Assembly (NCBI RefSeq): GCF_963665355.1
Contig: NZ_OY762229.1
Span: forward strand, 1,240,001-1,304,000
Reading direction: 5' to 3'
Length of the DNA: 64,000 nt
Source: an uncultured Desulfobacter sp.
GTDB taxonomy: Bacteria > Desulfobacterota > Desulfobacteria > Desulfobacterales > Desulfobacteraceae
This document shows, in pieces, positions 28,001 to 37,418 of the stretch. Position 1 is the stretch's first letter. Each line of letters opens with the position of its first letter. The notes beneath the pieces are model-generated. The model saw nothing but the letters and a program-made list of their open reading frames with translations, was not told the origin of the DNA and did no database searches. The position numbers were made by a program, and so were the translations under genes.

Positions 28001-29872
28001 AAGGCCCTTTGCCGCCATAAGCCGGCCCTGGGTGTCCGCCAGAATGACTTCAAATTTAGCCGTATCATTTTCAGGTACCTGCCCGGGATCTTCTTTTGTA
28101 CCGGACATGTTTCTGATGCCCACAAGGCTTGGTGCCGGCCACACCTGCCAGGAGGCGTTTCTGACCACCGGGCGCTCCCCGGCATCGTACAGGCTGACAT
28201 TGGCCGTGACCCAGTGGGGAGAAGTGACTTCCTTCCACTGATTATCAACTTCAATAACGCCTTGTCCCGTTTCATCCAGGCGGATATCGTCACTGGTGCT
28301 GGTGGTGTTCACAAGATCAATGGCGGAGCCGAATTCAAAGCCGGGTAAAGTCTTGTCGAATAGATCCCGTGCGGGTTTCACGTGAATCACGGCATTGGCA
28401 CGGCTGCCGCTTGCGGGTGCACCGTACAGAAAATCGCCCTGGATATGGATGGCAAGTTTATTATTCGGGGCCAGAATGCTGTCGCCTGTCTGGTCAATGA
28501 CCAGGTTCATGCGCTCGGGCAGAAACTCGGACACCAGAAAGGGATAATCCTCAAACCTGTCATTACCATTGGCAAAAGTCACCCGCCATTTGCCTGTCAG
28601 GGCATTGGCGGGCAGTTCGAAACTGGTGTTGAAATGGTTGCCTTTGCCCGGCTTCCAGGCAAATTCCCGGATGACTTTTCCATCGGGTTGAACCACCCTG
28701 GCGGCCACCGTTATCTCTGGTGTCATACAGCCATCCTGGTTTCTTAAGATGCCGTCAATCACAACGGTTTCCCCGGGACGGTAGATATCCCGGGGGCCGT
28801 ATACAAACAGGTCCAGGGGCCGGAACAGGGCGTCGCCCATGGCAAATTCCGACAGATCAAGGGCCGGGGTATCCATGGCCATCAGGCTGGTATGTTTGTC
28901 TTTGGAAACCGAAACCAGGTCCAGTTTTTCAAAATGCCCTTTTATGACGCACTGGCCGTCTTTGTCCGTGGATTGCTCAAACAAGGTTTTTCCATCCTTG
29001 TCGAACCCCTTGATAACGGCCTTTTTAACGGGGTCTGCCGATGAAAGGTTCTGGATGAAAAACCGGATTGAGGTGTCATATACCCTGGCATGTACCCCTA
29101 AATCTGAAATGGAAAACCAGGTCATGCGGTAGCCGTGGCGATACTGGCCCGCACCCCGGAGTACGGCAACATAAATGCCGGGTTTTTTCAGTTCTTTGAT
29201 ATGGGTGATGGGGATATTGGACCGGGTGCGCAGATCTTTTTTAATGTCCAGATCCCAGCGCCCGGAATAAACAAGATCCGCCACTTCAGCCAGCTCATCG
29301 GACTGATAATAGTTTAAATATGTGGAATTCCAGAATTCATCCTTGAAGCCCACCATCTGGTCCGGCCGTACCCTGAAAAAATCAATATCTGCCTGCTTTA
29401 TGTTTAAACTGTCCACAGGAAGCCCCTTGATCAGGTCCGAAGCCAGAATGAACCCCGTGGAGCCGAATGCGATCATGGGTTCCGCCGACCGGGTGGCCAC
29501 CTCATATGTGGCTTTTCCGGCCAGGGCCTCACCCTGGGCCGGTGCCAGGCCCTTGGCCACAGTGATGGTATAGGTGGTGTCGGGTTTTATCTGGGTAAAA
29601 TAGGCCACCCTGGTATCCTTGGCCAAAATCCATGCACCATCCACAGGGGTCCCTTCGTTTTCATCTGCCTTGATAATACTGAAATACTTGCTTAAGTCCT
29701 GTTTCGTATCCAGGGGCAAAGAAAAGGTAACGGCCAGGGCGTTTTGTCCGTCCACGGTCTGCTGACCGGCAAACCGGGCTTCAAGTTCGGCGCTCTGGGC
29801 CGCGCCCTGGAGTACAAAAAGGAACAGACATAAGGATATTACCGGTAAAAAAATCAGGCGAAAATGTTTCAT
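25001..29872 (-). CDS. yfhM: Bacterial alpha-2-macroglobulin (thioester protease inhibitor)
   Basis: This exported protein of about 1,623 residues starts at the ATG at 29872 with AAGGA 7 bases upstream; an ATG five codons earlier is less well placed. A signal peptide ends near AAQSAELEA. Repeated macroglobulin Ig-like domains follow (RPGETVVIDGILRNQDG, KPGYRPGDTALVTVKAP). The thioester motif is intact: Cys1145 and Gln1148 in PYGCLEQTV. It is embedded in an alpha/alpha toroid with repeated helices. The C-terminal domain (HALVVDMLPAGFELEDP) is the bacterial receptor-like domain. The family traps attacking proteases covalently. E. coli YfhM is a lipoprotein, but here no clear lipobox is seen and the protein may be released or retained differently. 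It is followed by pbpC, its standard partner. Confidence 0.93.
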   Translation of the reverse strand: MKHFRLIFLPVISLCLFLFVLQGAAQSAELEARFAGQQTVDGQNALAVTFSLPLDTKQDLSKYFSIIKADENEGTPVDGAWILAKDTRVAYFTQIKPDTTYTITVAKGLAPAQGEALAGKATYEVATRSAEPMIAFGSTGFILASDLIKGLPVDSLNIKQADIDFFRVRPDQMVGFKDEFWNSTYLNYYQSDELAEVADLVYSGRWDLDIKKDLRTRSNIPITHIKELKKPGIYVAVLRGAGQYRHGYRMTWFSISDLGVHARVYDTSIRFFIQNLSSADPVKKAVIKGFDKDGKTLFEQSTDKDGQCVIKGHFEKLDLVSVSKDKHTSLMAMDTPALDLSEFAMGDALFRPLDLFVYGPRDIYRPGETVVIDGILRNQDGCMTPEITVAARVVQPDGKVIREFAWKPGKGNHFNTSFELPANALTGKWRVTFANGNDRFEDYPFLVSEFLPERMNLVIDQTGDSILAPNNKLAIHIQGDFLYGAPASGSRANAVIHVKPARDLFDKTLPGFEFGSAIDLVNTTSTSDDIRLDETGQGVIEVDNQWKEVTSPHWVTANVSLYDAGERPVVRNASWQVWPAPSLVGIRNMSGTKEDPGQVPENDTAKFEVILADTQGRLMAAKGLKATVIREHQEYYWEYNDGEWNWGCNSQFYPVDRFDLDIPDQGKALVNVPVEWGGYRLEIKNPATGLTSSKSIWAGWRPKGQGQQQNMNRPDRVDLTLDKPGYRPGDTALVTVKAPQGGQGFLFVDGADNLLTLPIDIPARGKEIAVTIDPDWTRHDLYVSALVVRPGESRNAKLPKRSVGLVHLPLDRTDRRMNVGIQAPEKTEPNRRVDVAVNLTDARGKPVPHAMVTLAAVDCGILNLTRFKTPDPFGYFFQPRKYSPELHDIYQKLIEAADGSYAKMRFGGDAATLTRGGDRPSTDVQILAIHRKAVDADGQGNALFHLDLPDFDGQVRIMAIAHTDTTFGAGDKEMILASPIVVQATMPRFLSCKDQGFIMLELNNLTDIAQNITLETEIFGPVSFEEQARQAMVLEPRKRKSVTLKLLAGTTVGRAHITCRIKGIQGPGVSPEMTKTWFLETRSPYPHQTWTWQEVLTPGESFSTSSSAVDTLVPHTVTVMAGLDSEPPVNLSQHVSELLAYPYGCLEQTVSGVFPHILLSFDQFAQLGVGAGTKEATREKIRRGIQRLLEKQKSSGAFGLWSSHSPECPWLTAYAAHMMVEAVDAGYEVPVNAVKNALARLIVYVRRGKSIPCPGWVDCDTFRSATRAYAAFVLARVSSLGLADARNVYAHVKSNNPSPLSLVHAGTALGLAGDRTRAFEAFDLAIRTRRDDGRVYGGDYGSNVRDLAAAYYYVTTYFPDYKFRAVFLHDLSEELKKQQWLSTQERNSLVMAGAAKLAHPAGPWAADVTVGKETGGHKGIGPGRVIFTNGTAAKGFAVKNTGKSNLYLDVALTGYPNSLPAPQSLGVSISRQFLDTHAEPVDISTVNSGDRIIVALKVQSKKQRLPHALVVDMLPAGFELEDPNVSGSFLINDIKVDGKTVSQWHGDCNTTHTEYRDDRFIAALNLGYNDTCRIFYAVRVVSPGVFKVPPSLVEDMYRPYVRGVGETAVQTRVNSPGPGRNLR

Positions 29873-30086
29873 GGTATTGTCCTTCATTGGAGTTGCATGG
29901 GAATTTTTTATGCCCCGTTACTGGTGAAGTAAATGAAAAAACTTTGTACAACAGAAAACCAGGGCCGGGGTCGTTATGTTTTCTTTTCAAAACTTGCTTT
30001 ATTCTACATTTGAGCAATGCCTGTGGCAATACCGGTTTTTATCGGCAACGGATCAACCTCTCTTTCGGCCTTTGTTTTCTGGCTGT

Positions 30087-30752
30087 TTACCCCAGATATC
30101 CATTTTCCAGAAAGCTGTAATGGCCTTTGGGACTGAAAATAATATGATCCAGAACGGCAATGCCCAGGGTATTTCCGGCCTCCTGGAGCTGCCGGGTCAG
30201 TTTGATATCGGCCCGGCTCGGCGTCATGTCACCCGATGGATGATTATGGGCCAGGATCACCGCCGAGGCCCGGTCGGTTATGGGGTCGGCAAACACCTCC
30301 CTGGGATGAACCTGGGTCTGGTTCACAAGTCCAATGGAGACCACGCGATGGGTGATCACCTCATTGGCACCGTTCAGGGAAATGCATAAAAAGTATTCCT
30401 GTTTCCGGTCTCCATAGTGCCGGATCAGGGGCAATGCATCCAGGGGCGTTTTGATCTTGAGTCCTTCGGGATGAATGCGGCGCCGGGCAAACTCCAGGGC
30501 TGCGGCAACCAGCATGGCTTTGGCCGGGCCCACGCCTTCCAGTTGCTGGAGATCCCTGAGATCAGGCTGCCCCTTATGGGCATCCACCATCCGGACAATC
30601 CGGGCAGCCACGGTCATGACATCATGGCCTTTGGTGCCGGAACCCAGCAGAATGGCCACCAGTTCATCATCGCCTAGGGCACCCGGGCCGTTTTGCAGCA
30701 TTTTTTCCCGGGGACGGTTGTGTTTGGGGATATCGGACAGTCGTCTGGGCAT
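30087..30752 (-). CDS. radC: RadC family protein (UPF0758, JAMM domain)
   Basis: This 221-residue protein is of usual RadC length. The N-terminus has DELVAILLGSG and a helix-hairpin-helix-like segment (LEGVGPAKAMLVAAALEFARR). The C-terminal JAMM/MPN domain has the metal site AHNHPSGDMTPSRAD, matching HxHx7SxxD. Despite the name, a role in recombinational repair is not well established; the fold suggests a metal-dependent peptidase or nuclease-like activity. It is on the same strand as, and 72 bases downstream of, hsdR. It may therefore be transcribed with the type I restriction locus. RadC-like genes are often found with mobile and defence genes. Confidence 0.93.
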   Translation of the reverse strand: MPRRLSDIPKHNRPREKMLQNGPGALGDDELVAILLGSGTKGHDVMTVAARIVRMVDAHKGQPDLRDLQQLEGVGPAKAMLVAAALEFARRRIHPEGLKIKTPLDALPLIRHYGDRKQEYFLCISLNGANEVITHRVVSIGLVNQTQVHPREVFADPITDRASAVILAHNHPSGDMTPSRADIKLTRQLQEAGNTLGIAVLDHIIFSPKGHYSFLENGYLG

Positions 30753-30824
30753 GGTTCTCTCCTGTTCTCTTATCCTGTCATTAATGCAAAAGAGGTTTTG
30801 CCGGCCGGGTTGCCCTGCCGTTTC

Positions 30825-33800
30825 TTAAGCCGCCCACTTACGGCCGCTGACAGCATGCTGGAGCATCAGATCAAACACGTTGTCACATTTTTCCTTGAAT
30901 AATAACCTGTCGTAAGTGTCCGGCAATTGTTCGTCCAAAACCTGTTCAACGGCAGAACGGACAATGATCTGTGTGCGGGAATCCTTATGCCAGTCCTGGA
31001 CCAGCACCCGGGGATGCTCTTCCAAAAGCCTTTTCAACAAATATTTTGCCGCCAGCTTGACCTTTTTCTTTTCCTTCTGGGTCATTTTCGGTTTTTTCAA
31101 CAGGTCATACAACTCCAGCTCGTCCTGGGTCAGGCCTTCCCGGAGATGCCGTTCGTCTTCGTCTTTCAGGTCCCGGGCCAGGTTCACCAGGTCATCATAA
31201 TAATTTTCGTTGGATGTGTTGCCCGCATTATAATCATCAATGATTTCCTGGAGCTTCTGGGCAAAATCGGTTCGTGTCATATTCTGGGAAAGCATCTGGT
31301 GGATTTTCTTTCCAATGAACGCGCGCAGATCAGCTATTTCAATATTTTTATAGGGATTGGCTTTAAAATCGGCTTTGAGTTTTTCATAATCAATTTTGCC
31401 AAGATCCCAGGTTTTCCCGGTCTGGACAATCTGAAAAGAGGGTTTGCCCTGGGCTGCGATGAAATCATCGGGCTTGTCCACCACCACACTTTCATCGAGT
31501 AATTCAGAAATGCGAACCGTTACGGCATCAATATCCCGGGCATCGACGATGCTGTCCATCACACCGCGCAGGTATTGAAACACCGCCACCATTTTACCGG
31601 TATCCTGCCCGAGCACCTCGGGTTTGCAGGCTTCGTACAGCGAAGAGATGGTATTTTCATATACATTAAATGATTTGCGCCATGTTTCATTGCCCAGCAG
31701 GATATCGGCATAATCGTTGAACAGGCCGATATTTTTAAATACATTTTGTTTTTCAAGTATGGACCCAAGATCCATTTCCTGTTCCTGACAAAAGGCAAGC
31801 CCCTGGGCAACGGCCTTGTCCAGCATATCAAACAGGGCGGCCTTGTCCCGTACCGGCGGGATTGTTGTGTCATCCGCGCCCTGGGCATAATCTTTCAAAG
31901 CCTTTTTCATGTTGCGGAACACATTGTAATAATCAATGATTTCACCGTTTCGCTTGGCCACGTCGTTGATTTTAAAGGAAGTCACCCGGTTGGCCCGGGC
32001 AATGGTCTGCATCAGGGTGTGGTCTTTCTGGGGTTTGTCCAGGTAGAGGGAGGACAGGGTCGGGGCGTCAAACCCGGTGAGCCACATGGCGCAGACAAAC
32101 ACAAGCTGCAGAGGGTGTTCGGGATCTTTGAAGTTGTACTCCAGGTCGTGGCCGTGTTTGTCCACCTGGTCCATGCGAATGCGGTGGGGCTTGATGGTCA
32201 GTCCCTGGGCGTTGAATTTCTCATCTTCACCGGCTTCGGCGCTGACAACCACGGCCATCTCCACCCGGCGCATGGTCTCCACAATTTTTTTAAGACGATT
32301 TTTCTCGATATCATTACCGGACTTTTTGATGCGGCCCAGCAGGGCTTTGATCTGGTCTTTCCAATAGTGGGTCACCTTGTCGTACATGCGCACGGTGGTA
32401 AATTTATCCACCGAGATCACCATGCCCTTGCCCAGATACCCCCGTCTGGGGAAATGATACACAATATCCCTGGCAATGGTGTCCAGCCGGTCGTCCCGTT
32501 TGATGACCTCAATCTCTTTGGCGAACTTTTTTTCCAGCTTGGCCTGGCTGATCTCATCTAAGTTTTCATCTTCCAGGATTTCATAAAATTCTTCGCTTAA
32601 ATCCTCGTTCTGGATCAGAACATCGGGGACCCGTTTCTGGTAAAACAGCGGCACGGTGGCCCCTTCGTCCATGGACTGCTGGAAGTTGAACTCGCTGACA
32701 TAATCGCCGAACCATTCATTGGTTTTCCGGTCCCTTCCTAAAAGCGGGGTGCCGGTAAAGGCCAGAAACTGGGCGTTGGGCAGTCCTTTGCGCATATTCT
32801 CCGCAAGGGTTTTATACTGGGTGCGGTGGGCCTCGTCCACGATGACGATGATGTCCGATCGGTCCGACAGCACGGGATATTCCCGGCCCTTGTCATAGCG
32901 GAATTTCTGGATCAGGGTGAAAACGATACGCTTGTTCCGGCTTAGGAATTTACGCATCTCCAGGCTGTTTTTGGGCTGGGCCGCCTCGTGCTCTTTCACG
33001 GTGCCGGTGTTGAGAAAATTGCGGTAGATCTGGCCGTCCAGATCGTCCCGGTCCGTGATCACCACAAAGGTGAAGTTGCCGGTAAGCTTGCGCAGAATTT
33101 TGCGCACGTAAAAGATCATGGAAAAGCTTTTCCCCGATCCCTGGGTATGCCAAAACACCCCGAGCTTGCCCGTTTGCCTCGCCTTGTCCCGGAACACGGC
33201 AAAGGCATTGTTGACCCCCATGAACTGGTGGTTCATGGCAATGATCTTCTGGGTTCCCTTGTAATAGATCATAAAGTTTTCAATGAAATCCAGAAGATTG
33301 GCCGGATTGCACAGCCCTGTGGCGGCGGTCTCCAGGCTGGTGCCCTGGTGCCGGATTTTTTCCCGGTCCACGGGCTCTTTTTCGTTAGCCACCCGCAGCC
33401 AGTTGAAAAAATGTTCCCACCCGGCCGTGAAACTGCCCACCCGGGTCTCCCGGGCATTGGACAGGATACAAAAGGCATTGGTCAAAAAGAGCTGGGGAAT
33501 GTCGCGTTTGTAGTTGGTGAGGTTGTCGTCAAAGGCGGAACGAAGTTTGACATTGGAATTTTTCAATTCAATGAACACCAGGGGAAGGCCGTTGACATAA
33601 AGCAGGATATCCGGCCGCCTGAAATAGACGTCGCCCCTGATCCAGAGCTGGGATACTGCCAGGAACCGGTTCTGCTCCGGCCGGTTGAAATCGATTACCC
33701 GAAGCCTTGCCTGCTCCTTTCGGCCCTGCTCCTTTGAATTTTGAACAGGATCAAACTCCACGGGGATGCCGTCCCGGACCAGGGCGTCGATCTCCCGGTT

Positions 33801-34070
33801 GGCTCCCATGGGCGACATGGCCTGGCGCTTGTCGGTCAAACGGCTTAAGGCCTGGTCAACAACCGCTGCCGGGATGCCGGGGTTAAGCCGGAGAGCCGCC
33901 TCCCTGAGACGGTCTTCAAAGATCACATCCCGCTTGTCCCTGCGCCCGGACCGGTCGTTTAAATCTTCCGGGTCACCGGTACAGCAGTTTAACAACTCAA
34001 AACCAAACCGCCGGTGCAGCAGTTCAAGGACGGCTTGCTCGATCTGATCTTCTGAGATGTAATTGGCCAT
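30825..34070 (-). CDS. hsdR: Type I restriction endonuclease, R subunit
   Basis: At 1,081 residues it has full HsdR length. The N-terminal nuclease has the PD-(D/E)XK pattern RRPDILLYVNG then LVFIELKNSN. The ATP-dependent translocase has Walker A in HTQGSGKSFSM, DEAH in VIVDEAHRTQY, motif III AFTGTPLL, and motif VI-type QTIARANRV. A helical C-terminal domain (about 870-1081) presumably docks on the methylase. It cleaves DNA lacking the cognate methylation after translocation. It lies 16 bases downstream of hsdS in the order hsdM-hsdS-hsdR. No frameshift or lost motif was seen, so the restriction function is probably intact. Confidence 0.95.
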   Translation of the reverse strand: MANYISEDQIEQAVLELLHRRFGFELLNCCTGDPEDLNDRSGRRDKRDVIFEDRLREAALRLNPGIPAAVVDQALSRLTDKRQAMSPMGANREIDALVRDGIPVEFDPVQNSKEQGRKEQARLRVIDFNRPEQNRFLAVSQLWIRGDVYFRRPDILLYVNGLPLVFIELKNSNVKLRSAFDDNLTNYKRDIPQLFLTNAFCILSNARETRVGSFTAGWEHFFNWLRVANEKEPVDREKIRHQGTSLETAATGLCNPANLLDFIENFMIYYKGTQKIIAMNHQFMGVNNAFAVFRDKARQTGKLGVFWHTQGSGKSFSMIFYVRKILRKLTGNFTFVVITDRDDLDGQIYRNFLNTGTVKEHEAAQPKNSLEMRKFLSRNKRIVFTLIQKFRYDKGREYPVLSDRSDIIVIVDEAHRTQYKTLAENMRKGLPNAQFLAFTGTPLLGRDRKTNEWFGDYVSEFNFQQSMDEGATVPLFYQKRVPDVLIQNEDLSEEFYEILEDENLDEISQAKLEKKFAKEIEVIKRDDRLDTIARDIVYHFPRRGYLGKGMVISVDKFTTVRMYDKVTHYWKDQIKALLGRIKKSGNDIEKNRLKKIVETMRRVEMAVVVSAEAGEDEKFNAQGLTIKPHRIRMDQVDKHGHDLEYNFKDPEHPLQLVFVCAMWLTGFDAPTLSSLYLDKPQKDHTLMQTIARANRVTSFKINDVAKRNGEIIDYYNVFRNMKKALKDYAQGADDTTIPPVRDKAALFDMLDKAVAQGLAFCQEQEMDLGSILEKQNVFKNIGLFNDYADILLGNETWRKSFNVYENTISSLYEACKPEVLGQDTGKMVAVFQYLRGVMDSIVDARDIDAVTVRISELLDESVVVDKPDDFIAAQGKPSFQIVQTGKTWDLGKIDYEKLKADFKANPYKNIEIADLRAFIGKKIHQMLSQNMTRTDFAQKLQEIIDDYNAGNTSNENYYDDLVNLARDLKDEDERHLREGLTQDELELYDLLKKPKMTQKEKKKVKLAAKYLLKRLLEEHPRVLVQDWHKDSRTQIIVRSAVEQVLDEQLPDTYDRLLFKEKCDNVFDLMLQHAVSGRKWAA

Positions 34071-34086
34071 GGCGTTTTTCCCTGGG

Positions 34087-35328
34087 TTAGGTCTCCTCCT
34101 CAGTTTGCATGTTGGGCGGAAACTGGATGTCGAGGTCTTCTACGGATAGTTTGTCTGAGATTAGGCGGGGGAGGAGGGAATCCCGGCATAAAGTTAAAAT
34201 TTCATTTGAAAGAAGAAGTTTTTCTATTTGAGAGAAGAATCCATCAAAAATTTTCTGATATTGTTTAAGCAAATTATCAGTTGGAATTTTTAATTCAAGT
34301 TTTTTCAAAAAGTCCCAGTCGGCACGGGGCATCTTTGTGCCTTTTGATGCAATTGTTGCCAATTCAATAAAGGATTCGCTAAAAACAGTAAACAGTAAAA
34401 AGCCAATATAGTTTTCATTCTTAGCCCTTAAAATAATAGTATCTGAAGAGCAAACACCGTCAAAGTGTGCCAAAGCCACTTTATGTAAATATGGTCGAAT
34501 TTTTGAAAACAAAATATCTTGCCGTTTGAAAATAAGCTTGTTGCTTTCAATTGAATCTGTTGTTGTATAATCTTTTATTGAAATTGATTTTCTAGGAATA
34601 TGTTCCAGTCCAATATATTTTTCTGTGCCAATAAGACTCTTTCTGCTTATTCCTTTCCGGATTTCACCAACAATATTTTCTATTTTCTGTATGGACCACC
34701 CCTCAGGCACCCCCTTAACAAACTTCACCTTCTCATGCCCGGGAAACCGAAACCGTACAAACCATTCCCGGTAGATCTCCTCGGCCATTTTTTCCAGCAG
34801 GGCGATGCGGCGTTTGTTGTTTTCGATCAGGTCGTCGTAGGCGGAGAGTATGGCGGCTATTTTTTTCTGATGGATTTTGCGCTTTGGAACCTTAACTTCA
34901 ATTTTTTCGAATACTGATTTAATGACAATCGGCGTATCAATGCCTGAGTTAAATGAAAAAATAATAGGCCGATATATTTGTAGAAGATAGTAAATAAACT
35001 TGTAGTAATTTGATCCGTTTATTATTATCGAATTAATTTGTTGATTCGTCAAAGAAGGTCTGCTTGAAATTCCTATTTTTCCAAAAGCAAAACTCAGGCT
35101 CGTGAACATAATACTGTTTTTAGGCAATAATTGGTTCTTGAACTTTTCAAGAGCTTTTTGTGTTATTTGTGTTTGAGTCTCACGTATAAAGTAGGCATCA
35201 TAATCTAAGTCTTTTGGAGATACAAAAAGTTCATTTCCATTGTAATAGTCAAGATCCATTGTCGGCGGGGTTTTCCCGGTCACTACTTTGCCAAGCTGTC
35301 GGATTTCCTGAGTAATCCAACCATTCAT
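34087..35328 (-). CDS. hsdS: Type I restriction-modification specificity subunit
   Basis: This 413-residue subunit sets the DNA target of the methylase and nuclease. It has two target-recognition domains. TRD1 spans about residues 1-155 (GWITQEIRQLGKVVTGKTPP). A helical spacer follows (KIHQKKIAAILSAYDDLIENN, LLEKMAEEIYREWFVRFRFPG). TRD2 spans about 210-350 (GWSIQKIENIVGEI). A second helical spacer ends the protein. The start overlaps the hsdM stop by four bases (ATGA). Base composition is mosaic: both TRDs are AT-rich while the central spacer is GC-rich like its neighbours. This fits exchange of recognition domains. The target sequence cannot be predicted by eye. Confidence 0.93.
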   Translation of the reverse strand: MNGWITQEIRQLGKVVTGKTPPTMDLDYYNGNELFVSPKDLDYDAYFIRETQTQITQKALEKFKNQLLPKNSIMFTSLSFAFGKIGISSRPSLTNQQINSIIINGSNYYKFIYYLLQIYRPIIFSFNSGIDTPIVIKSVFEKIEVKVPKRKIHQKKIAAILSAYDDLIENNKRRIALLEKMAEEIYREWFVRFRFPGHEKVKFVKGVPEGWSIQKIENIVGEIRKGISRKSLIGTEKYIGLEHIPRKSISIKDYTTTDSIESNKLIFKRQDILFSKIRPYLHKVALAHFDGVCSSDTIILRAKNENYIGFLLFTVFSESFIELATIASKGTKMPRADWDFLKKLELKIPTDNLLKQYQKIFDGFFSQIEKLLLSNEILTLCRDSLLPRLISDKLSVEDLDIQFPPNMQTEEET

Positions 35329-37397
35329 ATATCACCCACAACCTGGCGGATGTTGCTGTCTATAACCAATTCAAGAGAACGGGCCTCTTCATTCAAAGCC
35401 GACAGCTCATCGTTCATTTTCAGCAGTTCCTCGACAAACTCCTCCTCAGTCTTCCCATCCTCCTCAATCACCACCCCCACATACCGCCCCGGATTAAGGG
35501 AATAATCCTGCTCCTTCACCTCATCCGGGGTGGCCAGTTTGCAAAGACCTGTGACATCCTCATACTCAGCCTTGGGGAACCGCTCCTGGAGCCAGAGAAT
35601 GTCCTTGAAACTACTTTCAGCCTGTCTGGTTTCCGCCTGCAGCTCTTCCAGGGCCGCTTTCAGCGCCTTTGTCTTCCGGTCCACGGTGACCCGTTTTTTT
35701 GCCTTCCGGGCAGCATCGGCCAGCTCTTTTTCATGGCCCCGGATGATCTTTGCCAGTTGTTTCAATCCGTCATGAAGGCCTTTAAAAAAGGGCTCAAAGG
35801 TTTGCCTTAAGGCCTGCTGGGCGCTGTTCTTTTCCAGAATCGACAACGCTTTGGCGTGGCTGTCAACATAGGCGTTATACCCGCTTTCCAGATTTTTTAA
35901 GGTATCCCACTGTGCCTTGAGATCTGCCACAGCCTGTTTGCCGCCGTTGTTTTCCAGCACATCCAGAAGCTGCCCGCAGACCGGCCCCACCTTTTTTTGG
36001 TTCTCTTTGAGCTTTTCCATGCCCTGCTCAAAATAATCGTCAATGAGCCGGACAAATTTCTCCTGTTTTCCCCGGCGCAAATGGCTGATCACGGCAATGT
36101 TATTGATCTGGCTTGGGGAAAACTCCCGGTGGGCGCGGTCAATGGGGGTAAAAATGTTCCGGGCGTCGATGAACAGGATGCGGTCATCGGCCTTGGCCTT
36201 GTCAAAGAACCAGAGGGTGGCCGGCAGGGTGACGGTGTAAAACATATTGGAGGGCAGGGTCAGCATGCCGTAAATCAGGTTGTTTTCAATGAGGGTCTGG
36301 CGGATATCCGCCTCGGAATGGCGGGCGTCGGATGCGGAGTTGGCCATGACCAGGGCGGCCCGTCCCTTGTCATTCAGGGATGTGGCAAACAGGTTGATCC
36401 AAAGATAATTGGCATTGGGCACAGTCTCTTTGCCCTGGTCCTTTTTCTTTGCTTTGGTCTTTTTGCGGGGAATGCCGTAGGCGGCAAAGCGCTGGTCCTT
36501 TTCCACCTCGCTGAGACTGACATCATCCACATTAAAGGGCGGATTGGTCAGGACATAGTCAAACCGGCCCAAACTGTCATGGGGATTTTCATAGTAGGTG
36601 TTGGCCTGCCTCACATCGCCCCTCAGCCCGTTGACCGCCAGGTTCATCCGGGCCAGCTTCACCGTTTCCAGGGTCTTTTCCTGGCCGTACACATAGATAT
36701 CCCGGCCATTGCCGTTCTGGAGTTCATCCCGATGGCGATCCATGAATTTTTTGGACTGGACAAACATGCCGCCGGAGCCGCAGGCCGGGTCAAACACCGT
36801 GCCGCCAAAGGGCTCGATGATCTCCACCATGAGCTGCACCACCGACCGGGGCGTAAAAAACTCCCCGCCGCCCTGGCCCTCGGCCATGGCAAAATTGCCT
36901 AAAAAGTATTCATAGATCTGTCCGAACATGTCGCCGTCGGCCGTCTGGCTGATATTGGAGAAGTTTTTCAGAAGCTGGCCGGGGATGCTTTTGTCCGTGC
37001 GGGTCAGCCTGAAGTACTCCTCCTGGGGCAGAACCCCGCTCAGTTCGGGTTTGTATTCTTCCACAGCCGCCATGGCCTTTTTGATGGCCCCGGCAATGTC
37101 TTTTTCTTCGGGCAGATTAAGCAGATAATCATACCGGGCATGGTCCGGCAGGTAAAACCCGCATTTTTCTATGGCGATGTCAGACAGCTTTTTTTCCGCG
37201 CGGCTGCCTTTGAGCCTGGCGTATTCTTTGAGAATCTCCTTTTCAAACCGGTGGTACCGGTTGTCGGCAAATTTAAGAAAAATCAATCCCAGCACCGGCG
37301 TGGAATACTCGCTGGATTTGAGATCGGAATTGGCCCTCAGCGTGTCGGCGCTGCGCCACAGATCGTTTTCAAGCTGCTTTAACTCTTCAGGGGTCAT
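35325..37397 (-). CDS. hsdM: Type I restriction-modification DNA methyltransferase, M subunit
   Basis: This 690-residue N6-adenine methylase has the HsdM N-terminal helical domain (LENDLWRSADTLRANSDL, TPVLGLIFLKFADNRY). The Rossmann methylase has motif I FDPACGSGGMFVQ for S-adenosylmethionine and motif IV YVLTNPPFNVDDV. A long charged coiled-coil C-terminus (about 480-640) follows, ending in DYSLNPGRYVGV. It pairs with HsdS to methylate and with HsdR to restrict. It is longer than the E. coli EcoKI subunit (about 530), as in several other lineages. It is the first gene of hsdM-hsdS-hsdR. It begins 21 bases after the end of an unrelated ABC importer operon on the same strand, so read-through is possible. 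No good Shine-Dalgarno was found. Confidence 0.95.
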   Translation of the reverse strand: MTPEELKQLENDLWRSADTLRANSDLKSSEYSTPVLGLIFLKFADNRYHRFEKEILKEYARLKGSRAEKKLSDIAIEKCGFYLPDHARYDYLLNLPEEKDIAGAIKKAMAAVEEYKPELSGVLPQEEYFRLTRTDKSIPGQLLKNFSNISQTADGDMFGQIYEYFLGNFAMAEGQGGGEFFTPRSVVQLMVEIIEPFGGTVFDPACGSGGMFVQSKKFMDRHRDELQNGNGRDIYVYGQEKTLETVKLARMNLAVNGLRGDVRQANTYYENPHDSLGRFDYVLTNPPFNVDDVSLSEVEKDQRFAAYGIPRKKTKAKKKDQGKETVPNANYLWINLFATSLNDKGRAALVMANSASDARHSEADIRQTLIENNLIYGMLTLPSNMFYTVTLPATLWFFDKAKADDRILFIDARNIFTPIDRAHREFSPSQINNIAVISHLRRGKQEKFVRLIDDYFEQGMEKLKENQKKVGPVCGQLLDVLENNGGKQAVADLKAQWDTLKNLESGYNAYVDSHAKALSILEKNSAQQALRQTFEPFFKGLHDGLKQLAKIIRGHEKELADAARKAKKRVTVDRKTKALKAALEELQAETRQAESSFKDILWLQERFPKAEYEDVTGLCKLATPDEVKEQDYSLNPGRYVGVVIEEDGKTEEEFVEELLKMNDELSALNEEARSLELVIDSNIRQVVGDI

Positions 37398-37418
37398 GCT
37401 AAATTTTGTTTCTATCCT

